Of a stretch of DNA of 22,290 bases, positions 15,801 to 22,290 are shown one piece after another. This stretch comes from Muribaculaceae bacterium (GTDB lineage Bacteria > Pseudomonadota > Alphaproteobacteria > Rs-D84): the NCBI GenBank assembly GCA_023665245.1, contig JAMPEH010000028.1, forward strand, positions 1 to 22,290, given 5' to 3'. A program made the translations under genes and the position numbers. The number at the start of each line of letters is the position of its first letter. The stretch's first letter is position 1. The notes under the pieces are model-generated. The model did not search any database, was not told the origin of the DNA, and saw nothing but the letters and a program-made list of their open reading frames with translations.

Positions 15801-18800
15801 TTAGGTAAATTTGCCGACAAATATAATGATGCGGTTAATTCAATCAAGGAGAATGGTGTATCATTGAACGGCAATATCCTCAACGAAAAAGACAACCCAC
15901 TTTTATTTAACCAGCAAGAAGCGAATCTTGAAGTCAAGGACGCAATGATTCCGACTATCAAGGAAGCGTTCAAAGAAGCGGGCATGGCTTTTGATGAGGG
16001 TTGGGTAAGCCTCATTGACAACATTGACGAAAATGCACCACACCTAATATCTTCCATTGACTTTGAGCCAATGATTGAAAAGGCGAAAAGTGAAACAAAA
16101 AGATTGCAGGATGAACTGCAAGCACAACTTGAAATCCTGATAGCCCAACGTGAGGCTTATATGAAGCAGATTCAAGCCGAGGAGGGCAAAGGAAAAGGCA
16201 AAAATGATGAAGCAATAGCAAATGCAAAAGCACAGTATGACGATCTTGGAGAGAGTATAGCGGTTCTTGAAGAAAAAGCAAAGAATATAAACACCGTACT
16301 GCCTTTGCTTGAAAATTTGCGGGGGAAGTTTGAAAATCTCGCTCCGTCTGATTCTGTGGTTAAACTGATGCGTCAACGCTTTGACCAAATTGTTGACTAC
16401 ACCAAGAGCTACGCCAAGAATATGCGAAGATTCCGTATGGATGCGGATGAGAGCATGGAAGCATATCGTAAACGTCTGACAGATGAGGTTGAGCTGATAA
16501 AGAAAAATATCAAAGCGTGGTCTGCGGCAATGATACTTGCTCGCTTATTCCGCAACAAGACAGAGGAGCAGAATCTTCAGAATCTAATTGATGAGGCCAA
16601 GTTGCAGTTGGCAGACTTGGAGAAGATTCTTGGGGATATGCCGGTGTTTGATAAGTCCAAAGGCGGCAAGAAGTCCGACCCGCGCCTACAAAACCTCAAA
16701 GAGGAAATCTCGCTCGTGCAGAAGCTCTATCAAGAGTACAAGCAGTTAGAGAAACAAGAGGGCGCGAGCAAGGCCGCTTCGGACATGGAGCGCATGGCGA
16801 AAGCCTCCATTGACGCGCTCTCAAAGAAGTATGGCATATCTCTACCCAAGACCGCAAATGACGTTGCTTCCGCTCTTGAAATACTCTACGGCAAGATGGC
16901 GCAACTGCCTAAAAAAGTATTCCCGGCTCTTGACAAAGACCTCAAAGAGTTGCGTTGGACTATCGAAAAAGTAGACATTGACGAATCGCAAAAACAAATT
17001 GAGAAGCAGCTCAAAGACCTTGCCGACCGCATATCCCGCACCAAGACCGCCAAGGAGTTCTACGAGAAGATACTGGAGCAGACGGGGGATGTGGAGTTGG
17101 CGGCGAAACTGTCTTTGAGTCTTTACGGAGAAAACGGCGAGGACTTGAAAAAACAAGTCGCCTTACAGATAAACGACTTGATGCAGAGCGGAGAGGGAGG
17201 CATAGAGATTGGGCTTGATGTCATAAACTCCGACTTTGAAATCAACTACAAGAATCTCCGCAAACTCATAGAGGAAACGTACAAGGCAAAGAAAATAGGC
17301 GATGATGCCTACAAGAGCCTTATAGCCATTGCCGACAACGGAGAAAAGGACGTGAGCAAGATGATAGACGGTTGGCTTAAAGCGACCGAAAAGGCAAAAG
17401 GCTATTCCGACAAGATGCTTGACCTTGCGAGAACGACCAATGAGGCAATCGCCAAGATTGAGGCGCAACGCAAGGCTGGGAACATCACGGACGATTTTGC
17501 CAAGTCGCAGACTGACGGCCTTCGGAAGAAGCAAGCCGAAGAAGAATCCAAACTCATGTACGAGGCGTTCAAGGACTCACCGATGTATGTGCAGATGTTT
17601 GACGATTTGGATAACGCGTCAACACGGATGCTTACGAATATGAAGTCGCGCATAGAGTCGCTTAAATCCAATTGGAAAGACCTCAACCCAACACAACTCA
17701 AAGAATTGCAGAGCCGACTGAACGAGATAGACGCGCAGTTGGCGAAGCGGAATCCGTTCAGGGGGCTTACGGACGGCATAAAGGCTTACCGCAAGCTGAT
17801 GAAGGAGGGCGATGCGCGGAGTAACAAAAGCGAAAAAGATGCTAGCCAAGACCTTATCGACACTGCCAAGGCGGCTGACGATGCACGCAAGGAATATGAA
17901 GAAATACTTCATAAGGACGGAGCGACCAAAGAGGAGATAGCCGAAGCAAAGGCCAAACTCGATGCGGCGATGGCCAACGAGGAAGCCGCGCAGAAAGCGG
18001 TTGAGAATTGGAAGAAGGTGAAAGACCAAATCGGACTTTCGGCAAATGAGCTGTTCCAAATGCTGAACTGGGCTGGGGATATTGCGCAGGGGATTGCAGA
18101 TATATCGGAAGCCATGGGAGCTGACGAGGAGGATGTGCAGTATTGGAACGATGTTGCAGACGCATTAGGCGAGATAAGCGGCGGCATACAAGATATTGTG
18201 CAAGCCGCAATGAGCGGAAATGTTGTTGGTATTATATCCTCAACGCTTACGGCCATTCCGAAAATGTTTGTAGGATTTACAAATCTTTTCTCAGCAGGGA
18301 AAGTCAAGCGAGCCAACAAGGAGATAAAGCGTCAGCAGGAGTTACTTGACCAACTGGAATACACTTACGGACGGCTTGAAAAGGCGATGGAGAAAGCCTT
18401 TGGCGGTGACTATATAAATAACTTCAAGGCGCAGAAAAAGAACCTGGAGGCGCAGGTCGCAGCCTACGAGAAGCAGCTTGCAGCGGAGAACAGCAAGGGT
18501 AAGAAGACAGACAAGGCGAAAGTCAAGGAGTATGAGGAGGTAATCCGCGACACCAAGGACGCATTGGCAGAGCTGGAGGGTGAGGTGGCGCAGCAGATGC
18601 TCGGCACCGACCTAACCTCCGCTGCCCGCGACTTCGCACAGGCATGGCTCGACGCTTACAAGGAGTTCGGCAACACGGCTGACGCTATGAGCGACAAGTT
18701 CAAGGAGATGATTGAGAACATGGTCGTGGAGGGTGCGTTGGCGAAAGTCATGGAGCGAGCCTTGCAGCCTATGTTCGACATGATTGACAACATGGGCGAG

Positions 18801-19283
18801 CAAGATTTCTACTCCGAGTCATTCTGGAAGCAGGTCGTAGCCAAGGCCGAGCAGGGCGCAAAGGATGCGGACTACGGAGCGCAGACGATGATGAAGTTCT
18901 TGGAACAAGCCGGCATATCTATGCGCGACCTTGGGGGCGACCTCACGGGCATAAGCCGCGATATAGCATCAGCAAGCGAGGAGTCAATCAACGGGCTTGC
19001 TGCCGGGATAAATACACAGAATTTCTACATCTCGCAGATACACGCGGATGTAGCGCAGATAAAGGCCTTGATGGGCGGCGATGTGAGCGTGTCAAATGTT
19101 ACGACTGACTACACTCCGCTTATTCAGCAATCATTGGAGAATCAAGGGCAGATGATACGCTACCAGGTCGAGACGCTGGCCGAGTGTAAAAAGATTGCTT
19201 CGCAGTGTGTTGACCAGACTGACTATATGCGTAAGGTTATCTTTACCGAGGGTGGTAAGCAAAAAATAAGGGTTGGGTGTTAA
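12870..19283 (+). CDS. Tail tape measure protein
   Basis: A 2137-residue protein that would occupy the tail lumen, set tail length and take part in DNA delivery. The first ~410 residues are almost continuous coiled coil. Residues about 420-640 resemble the conserved tape-measure core of Bacteroides phages (ELQRISLGAIINDQVRAN, then SPIKILDLTKYTKQLAAFRF and LTGITLRQFSMAGIPMLELL). Hydrophobic segments occur near 421-437 and 746-764 (GIGLLIVGISLLIDRLIFG). Long coiled coils follow to the C terminus, with a Gly-rich helical region near 1730-1800. The length suggests a long non-contractile or contractile tail. The DNA from about 14150 to 16400 is more AT-rich than from 16650 onward, suggesting mosaic origin. 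The gene is unusually placed, downstream of lysis and upstream of the head genes. Confidence 0.9.
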   Translation: MADKLVFPIGFDLEAGLKQAQTDITRVVRRLDDAVKNQNVRVPVGFDEAMAKRLRDEAKDIERVLANIKNNYGNGQLKGLSIGFINTQKELDAIKRLQAQLQSMREQRTSLVNAGAMEAELKKMDSAIKQTEQRLKELNHAFSRDNSFNIAISQQIIKLKNLSEELAGIDRMYARLQASAGAAGQSANSFAANGMLVRRREIMEEIARVTKTATEAQKELFGIKGIGNGAAQGIFGYGGEQGLSAITEQITRYEQLKKELQDVEGQYERLKAMQAQGMGDQSEKINQTLQRRIAIQKELGEITQTAADAQKKLEENAKKTAAAFQRGRSAIDNFNRTMKLPENRIMNIQAKITALNQALKRVGIGSTEFNKIVAELNRLGQKLDEAKAKQQALTSEQEKGSKKVSGAFREQHSYLNILIQRLAVYSSLGAVMGFLTKVREVTAQFELQRISLGAIINDQVRANSLFNEIKQFALQSPIKILDLTKYTKQLAAFRFETDTLFDSTKRLADISVGLSVPMDRLIIALGHVKAATHLTGITLRQFSMAGIPMLELLAQQYSDLEGRAVSVADVQKRVHDKMVSFEDVNQVFTDLTSKGGMFYNMQIKQGNTLYGLWAKLGDAASVMYEQIGNTPFVNAGMKDAINMLTVMMRNWKDVARIVAEAGIAFGIYRLAVIASTKATALATVWNKKDILLRQMHLKTVMAQSWSVRNFNKVLLTSGVSAQKASTATWVFSRALNGLRAAIATTGIGLLIVGISLLIDRLIFGKSAADELAESLDRIKLESSQEQAKSVANFERLANVAVSSTSSYKQQQEALEELKRTYKGIIAEENLTIENLKAMNGHYEQLTASVREYINQQMKQKQIDEITNTYAYDILKIQRKVRDELKNKYSDEQLMEFWDRYAQNVKDKTKSAGKSVAEMINMTVSEMGASMQFAHDLGSAWTLWAYDHADVSRMTYLMKDQERQIEALGNVYDSASMALGKFADKYNDAVNSIKENGVSLNGNILNEKDNPLLFNQQEANLEVKDAMIPTIKEAFKEAGMAFDEGWVSLIDNIDENAPHLISSIDFEPMIEKAKSETKRLQDELQAQLEILIAQREAYMKQIQAEEGKGKGKNDEAIANAKAQYDDLGESIAVLEEKAKNINTVLPLLENLRGKFENLAPSDSVVKLMRQRFDQIVDYTKSYAKNMRRFRMDADESMEAYRKRLTDEVELIKKNIKAWSAAMILARLFRNKTEEQNLQNLIDEAKLQLADLEKILGDMPVFDKSKGGKKSDPRLQNLKEEISLVQKLYQEYKQLEKQEGASKAASDMERMAKASIDALSKKYGISLPKTANDVASALEILYGKMAQLPKKVFPALDKDLKELRWTIEKVDIDESQKQIEKQLKDLADRISRTKTAKEFYEKILEQTGDVELAAKLSLSLYGENGEDLKKQVALQINDLMQSGEGGIEIGLDVINSDFEINYKNLRKLIEETYKAKKIGDDAYKSLIAIADNGEKDVSKMIDGWLKATEKAKGYSDKMLDLARTTNEAIAKIEAQRKAGNITDDFAKSQTDGLRKKQAEEESKLMYEAFKDSPMYVQMFDDLDNASTRMLTNMKSRIESLKSNWKDLNPTQLKELQSRLNEIDAQLAKRNPFRGLTDGIKAYRKLMKEGDARSNKSEKDASQDLIDTAKAADDARKEYEEILHKDGATKEEIAEAKAKLDAAMANEEAAQKAVENWKKVKDQIGLSANELFQMLNWAGDIAQGIADISEAMGADEEDVQYWNDVADALGEISGGIQDIVQAAMSGNVVGIISSTLTAIPKMFVGFTNLFSAGKVKRANKEIKRQQELLDQLEYTYGRLEKAMEKAFGGDYINNFKAQKKNLEAQVAAYEKQLAAENSKGKKTDKAKVKEYEEVIRDTKDALAELEGEVAQQMLGTDLTSAARDFAQAWLDAYKEFGNTADAMSDKFKEMIENMVVEGALAKVMERALQPMFDMIDNMGEQDFYSESFWKQVVAKAEQGAKDADYGAQTMMKFLEQAGISMRDLGGDLTGISRDIASASEESINGLAAGINTQNFYISQIHADVAQIKALMGGDVSVSNVTTDYTPLIQQSLENQGQMIRYQVETLAECKKIASQCVDQTDYMRKVIFTEGGKQKIRVGC

Positions 19284-19287
19284 AATT

Positions 19288-19306
19288 ATTAGCAATACTT
19301 GATAAT
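19288..19306 (+). promoter_or_regulatory. Shared operator-like motif, 19.3 kb copy
   Basis: ATTAGCAATACTTGATAAT begins five bases after the tape measure stop. It is identical over 13 bases to the 12258 copy and matches the divergent left copy at 17 of 19 positions. It ends four bases upstream of the -33 TTG of the promoter at 19310-19340. Confidence 0.6.
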
Positions 19307-19309
19307 ATA

Positions 19310-19340
19310 TTGCCTAATTAATTTATTTATTGTATATTTG
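19310..19340 (+). promoter_or_regulatory. Rightward promoter, TTG-N20-TATATTTG, nearly leaderless
   Basis: TTG (19310-19312), a 20-base spacer and TATATTTG (19333-19340) match the Bacteroidetes -33/-7 pattern. The ATG at 19345 follows after four bases, giving the same geometry as the promoter at 329-359. It should drive the zinc ribbon gene and, by read-through, the head genes. Confidence 0.75.
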
Positions 19341-19344
19341 CGAC

Positions 19345-19509
19345 ATGAAAGATGTTATCTATTGTCCGTTCTGTAAGGAAAAAGGCAAACGCACCGTGAT
19401 AGGCAAGCATGAGGATGTTATAGCCCGGCAAGGCTATATTGAACTTTGGTGCAGATGGTGTCGCAAGCCAATTCATATAGAACTTAAAGATATTAGTCTT
19501 GACAGATAA
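19345..19509 (+). CDS. Com-like zinc ribbon protein, candidate RNA-binding regulator
   Basis: A 54-residue protein starting MKDVIYCPFCKEKGK. Two CxxC pairs (Cys7/Cys10 and Cys36/Cys39) form a zinc ribbon. The second lies in YIELWCRWCRKPIHIEL, which resembles the IEIxCPRCK segment of phage Mu Com, a zinc-binding translational activator that acts on mom mRNA structure. The surface is basic, as expected for nucleic-acid binding. The start is fixed by the promoter -7 element ending four bases before it, so translation is probably leaderless. A hairpin with a T-run follows at 19533. The Com resemblance is by eye and rests on short motifs. The gene could equally be an unrelated small zinc protein. 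Confidence 0.75.
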   Translation: MKDVIYCPFCKEKGKRTVIGKHEDVIARQGYIELWCRWCRKPIHIELKDISLDR

Positions 19510-19524
19510 ATAAACTCATATTAG

Positions 19525-19575
19525 AAGAGCCTAGAGCCGATAAGCGATTAAGTTCGTTTACCGGCTCTCTTTTTT
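19525..19575 (+). terminator. AGAGCC repeat hairpin followed by T-run: terminator or attenuator
   Basis: AGAGCCTAGAGCC (19526-19538) is the fourth, one-mismatch copy of the repeat. AGAGCCGATAAGCGA (19533-19547) pairs with TCGTTTACCGGCTCT (19554-19568) over 15 positions, with one A-C mismatch and one G-U pair, around the loop TTAAGT. It is followed by C and six T. This is a textbook intrinsic terminator shape, yet the scaffold gene starts 28 bases later with no promoter visible between. Regulated read-through is therefore likely. Confidence 0.65.
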
Positions 19576-19595
19576 ATAACCGATACAGACACTAT

Positions 19596-20285
19596 ATGAA
19601 ACAAAAAATCAAGGAAGCGTTGCAACAGGGGTATAAGCAACTGGGGCTGAACGAAGAGGCTTTTGAAAGGGTAGCCGCTTTCGGAGAAACTTTCATCAAG
19701 GAGGAGTCGCAGATAGCAACCTTTGTGCAGGGGGCAGAAGCGATACTCAAAGCAGAGCAGAGCGCAGCCGACAAGGTACGCACCGAACTCAACGCCAAAA
19801 TCAAAGGCTTGGAGGGGGAGAAGTCCGCGTTGGAAGCGAAGCTCAACGGCAACCAACCCAATCCCCCGGAGCCGCCTAAGCTCGAACAGCCTCAGGACAT
19901 GGCAAAGATTATCGCAGACGCGGTAGCCGCAGCCATCAAGCCTATCAGCGACGAGCTTGCCGGGTTCAAGGCAGAGCAAGGAGCCAAAGCCGCCCTCGCC
20001 AACGCCGAGGCCACATTCAAGAGCAACGACTATGTGAAGAAGTATGGCGATGAAGCCACCGACGCATGGGAACGAGCCACCGAAATGTACGAAGCGACAG
20101 GCAAGAGCTGGACTGCGGAAGAATTGCAGACCAAGGCAATGGGCTACTTCAACAAGGCCGTGGCGAAGAAAGGCGTTGACACCGCCAAGCCGTTTGAGAG
20201 CGACGGTGGAGGTGGCAATCCCGACGAAGCCAACAAAGCCTTTGCTGATGAAATCCGCAAGGCTCTCGGTAAGGATAAGGAATGA
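19596..20285 (+). CDS. Probable capsid scaffolding protein
   Basis: A 229-residue protein starting MKQKIKEALQQGYKQLGL. It is charged and mostly helical, with a coiled-coil stretch at about 45-83 (KAEQSAADKVRTELNAKIKGLEGEK...). A proline-rich linker follows (NGNQPNPPEPPKLEQPQ, about 84-100), then a second helical Ala/Glu/Lys-rich region and a Gly-rich hinge (DGGGGNP) before the C-terminal helix. There is no protease motif. The composition, the length and its position two genes ahead of the major capsid protein fit a scaffold that templates the procapsid and then leaves. The assignment rests on architecture and context, not on a recognised family motif. Its expression has to pass the hairpin at 19533-19575. 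Confidence 0.7.
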   Translation: MKQKIKEALQQGYKQLGLNEEAFERVAAFGETFIKEESQIATFVQGAEAILKAEQSAADKVRTELNAKIKGLEGEKSALEAKLNGNQPNPPEPPKLEQPQDMAKIIADAVAAAIKPISDELAGFKAEQGAKAALANAEATFKSNDYVKKYGDEATDAWERATEMYEATGKSWTAEELQTKAMGYFNKAVAKKGVDTAKPFESDGGGGNPDEANKAFADEIRKALGKDKE

Positions 20286-20333
20286 TTGTCGGAAATCAAC
20301 CCAAGTTATTAACACCCAAAATCCCGAAAGCAA

Positions 20334-20729
20334 ATGGCACAGAATTATGGCAATTCAGTCGGCATTAAGGAGTACGACAGCGTAGGGGTCAAGACCATCA
20401 ACGCATGGCATCGCATCACAAGCAAAGTGCCTGTGGGCGCAGTGCTTGCAGTGAGCGAAGCCTATCCGGCAGGGTCTGTCGTTCCGCTTGGAACTCCTGT
20501 CTCCACCACCGAAATTGGTGGAGCCGCCACCGTAGGAGCGTCAGCCGACCTGTCGCTTCCTTACAGCGGACTGCTTGAACACAACACCGTAATGGGTACG
20601 CAATGCTGCACCCTCTCAATCGTGAACGGCGGCGAGCTGCTTATTGACCGCATCGATGCAGAAATTTCAGACGCACAGAAAACCGCTCTGAAAGGCAGCA
20701 TCAAGTTTTACTCACAAATCAAGGACTAA
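20334..20729 (+). CDS. Probable head decoration or minor capsid protein
   Basis: A 131-residue protein starting MAQNYGNSVGIKEYDSVGVK. It is beta-rich and Gly/Ala/Val-rich with few charged residues. A central PAGSVVPLGTPVS stretch recalls lambda gpD-type decoration proteins, which bind and stabilise the expanded capsid. It ends in a short helix and a beta strand (SDAQKTALKGSIKFYSQIKD). It lies 48 bases after the scaffold-like gene and three bases before the capsid gene, the usual place for a decoration protein. The fold assignment is by eye and needs structural comparison; a minor capsid protein is an alternative. Confidence 0.65.
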   Translation: MAQNYGNSVGIKEYDSVGVKTINAWHRITSKVPVGAVLAVSEAYPAGSVVPLGTPVSTTEIGGAATVGASADLSLPYSGLLEHNTVMGTQCCTLSIVNGGELLIDRIDAEISDAQKTALKGSIKFYSQIKD

Positions 20730-20732
20730 CGT

Positions 20733-22028
20733 ATGAATATCGAAGAATTTATAGCAGGAATTGACATCGCGTCAACACTCGACATCAATTCATCTTCGCG
20801 TCTCCAGACTTTCTACGACACCGCCTTGAAAGGATATGAGACCGAAAACCTCGAAACCGAAGGCTTCACCAACGCCTCCGTAAAACTGAACTCCGAGGTG
20901 GAATTTGCCGAAGCGAAGAAGTATCTCCGTGGAATGGCAACCTACACCGACAACGACTCCGAGCCTATCGCTCGTGGCCGTGAGGCAGAACTGACCAAGT
21001 GGACGCAGAACATCCCCACGATGCGATATGCCGTCAAACTTGGCAAGGACGATTACAAAATGCGTCTGCTCGCTGCGCAGGACGCTGTATTCTCAGCTGT
21101 GCTTGAGGACAGCAAGACAGGAGCACGTCAGGCTCTTCGCAACTACCTCATTCAGTCAACCACCGAAGACCTCCGCGCTTTCCCCGAAAGCACCGTTGCT
21201 TCGCTCAACTATCAGTGCGGTCAGATGCTCTCCAAGCGTGAACTGAACATCACACGCGAGAACAACCCCGACGGCATCGTTGGCGTGAAGTTTGAGAGCA
21301 AGGTGCCGACCGACAACATCACCAAAGAGAAGTGGTACACTGTCAAGGCAGACGGCTCGATTGATTACGTCACCACGGTCAATCCCGTAATGACAATCAA
21401 GAAGAAAATCCGCGAGCTTCGCATCGACCAGTACAACGGCTACTCCAATGTGCGCGTCGAGATGAACTACCGCACTTTCTTCCGTATGCTTGAACACCCT
21501 GCCGTGCTTGAAATGATTGGCAATCCCAGCAAGGAAATCGTCATTCTCGCCGCAGGATTGAGCAAGGCTGCCGCTTCGGCCGCCAAGACACAGGAGATTG
21601 GCCGCAACCAACTCCTTGAATGGAGCGACCAGGCAGCCGTGGCATGGTTCAAGGCAGCCGTAGGGGCAGACGAAGTGAAACTCCACACATCGGTTGTGGG
21701 CGTTGACAAGCTCGACGGCACTACCAAGAAATACAAGACCAAGAAACTCAACGTGTTTGAGGAGGGTGTTGTGCTTCTCCGTCCGACAGGCAACATCGGC
21801 ATCATACAACCCGTGCAGGTAATCCGACCCGACAAGGAGTATGTCTATGCCAACTTCATGAACGGTTGGGGTATCATCGAATACTTCTATGATGGCCGTC
21901 ACAAGACACAGGAATGGATTTCCGAGGTATCATTCCTCGCCGTTCCTACTTGTCCGCGTGACCTCCACTATTTCGAGGTAGAGGAGGTTGCGGCAGCAGC
22001 TTCGGGAACTTCAACCAAAGGAGAGTAA
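20733..22028 (+). CDS. Major capsid protein
   Basis: A 431-residue protein starting MNIEEFIAGIDIASTLDINS. Its size, its position after scaffold- and decoration-like genes, and its sequence resemblance to Bacteroidales phage capsid proteins support the call. Features expected of an HK97-like fold include an N-terminal arm, a mixed alpha/beta core with a long helix-rich segment (about 100-190), and C-terminal beta sequence with VVLLRPTGNIGIIQPVQVIR and EWISEVSFLAVPTCPRDLHY. There is no clear N-terminal prohead protease domain. The last ~15 residues are low complexity (EVAAAASGTSTKGE). It is the third gene of the head operon, and the next gene starts 22 bases downstream. Confidence 0.85.
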   Translation: MNIEEFIAGIDIASTLDINSSSRLQTFYDTALKGYETENLETEGFTNASVKLNSEVEFAEAKKYLRGMATYTDNDSEPIARGREAELTKWTQNIPTMRYAVKLGKDDYKMRLLAAQDAVFSAVLEDSKTGARQALRNYLIQSTTEDLRAFPESTVASLNYQCGQMLSKRELNITRENNPDGIVGVKFESKVPTDNITKEKWYTVKADGSIDYVTTVNPVMTIKKKIRELRIDQYNGYSNVRVEMNYRTFFRMLEHPAVLEMIGNPSKEIVILAAGLSKAAASAAKTQEIGRNQLLEWSDQAAVAWFKAAVGADEVKLHTSVVGVDKLDGTTKKYKTKKLNVFEEGVVLLRPTGNIGIIQPVQVIRPDKEYVYANFMNGWGIIEYFYDGRHKTQEWISEVSFLAVPTCPRDLHYFEVEEVAAAASGTSTKGE

Positions 22029-22050
22029 CCAACGCTAAAACGGAGAGAGT

Positions 22051-22290
22051 ATGACGGTAGAGGATTATTTGAGTGCAGAGATACCCGGCTATCCCTTTAA
22101 GCATAACGTATTGGAGAAAGCCGCATTTTCTCCATACAAAGCAAAGCCTGTCAGGTTGAGAGCATTGTCGCTGAATGATGTAATCGAGGATTATATTGAC
22201 GATGAAGAATTTGACAAGTCATTGACTTATGCACTCTCTACCCTCTATTACTCCGCTGCGGGGGCGTTCAGCGGCGGCAGTCGCTCCGAG
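22051..22290 (+). CDS. 5' part of a head-completion or adaptor-like protein
   Basis: The frame opens with ATG 22051 and runs 80 codons to the window edge (MTVEDYLSAEIPGYPFKHNV...). The ATG is preceded by CGGAGAGAGT, one of the few purine-rich sites here that could pair with 16S rRNA. The visible part is acidic and helical (LSLNDVIEDYIDDEEFDKSL). Small proteins beginning MTVxDYL directly after the capsid gene in Bacteroides phages are typically head-tail adaptor or completion proteins (DUF6706-like). I base the assignment on that context and the N terminus only. Confidence 0.65.
   Translation, partial: MTVEDYLSAEIPGYPFKHNVLEKAAFSPYKAKPVRLRALSLNDVIEDYIDDEEFDKSLTYALSTLYYSAAGAFSGGSRSE

Noticed and set aside
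19548..20333. 261-residue minus-strand frame
   Set aside because: It is antisense to the scaffold-like gene and its composition mirrors that gene's codon pattern. There is no promoter or recognisable domain.
21156..21902. 248-residue minus-strand frame
   Set aside because: It lies entirely within the major capsid gene in antisense. Such long shadows are common opposite codon-biased genes.

Overview
This window is a late, structural part of a tailed phage or prophage genome from a Bacteroidales host (Bacteroides, Phocaeicola or a Muribaculaceae relative). The host call rests on three things. Intergenic promoters carry the Bacteroidetes -7 element TAnnTTTG, and start codons mostly lack strong Shine-Dalgarno sites. 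The proteins also resemble families I know from Bacteroides prophages: the tail hub, the MSHSNGVIT-type protein, the GH108 endolysin and the lipoprotein with a C-terminal membrane anchor. No integrase, terminase, repressor, tRNA or CRISPR array is visible.

Layout. (1) At 1-214 the 5' part of an unrecognised gene runs leftward off the edge. It shares a divergent control region (about 214-364) with the rightward genes. (2) 364-8751 is a tail block: two small conserved proteins and a 2460-residue hub/fibre fusion ending in an S74 self-cleaving chaperone. (3) 8801-10831 holds three phage-specific proteins of unknown function. (4) 10862-12217 is a lysis cassette: a coiled-coil protein with one N-terminal membrane segment, a GH108 endolysin with an EF-hand-like loop, and a lipoprotein that looks like a one-piece u-spanin. 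(5) 12389-12784 is a small membrane protein on the minus strand with its own promoter, probably a moron. (6) 12870-19283 is a 2137-residue tape measure protein. (7) 19345-19509 is a 54-residue Com-like zinc ribbon. (8) 19596-22290 is the head block: scaffold-like protein, decoration-like protein, major capsid protein and the start of a head-completion protein.

The most unusual content is intergenic. A motif, ATTAG(C/T)A(A/T)TACTT, often followed by GATAAT, occurs at the divergent left promoters, before the 12.3 kb promoter and before the 19.3 kb promoter. A second element, AGAGCCGAGAGCC, occurs at four junctions. At three of them its distal copy is the 5' arm of a hairpin with a 6-base loop, and a start codon follows within about 30 bases. 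The two elements appear to divide the late genes into separately controlled units. The Com-like zinc ribbon lies between one motif/promoter and one hairpin, which makes it a candidate RNA-binding regulator of these leaders. That functional link is inference. The repeats, hairpins and promoter geometry are read directly from the sequence.
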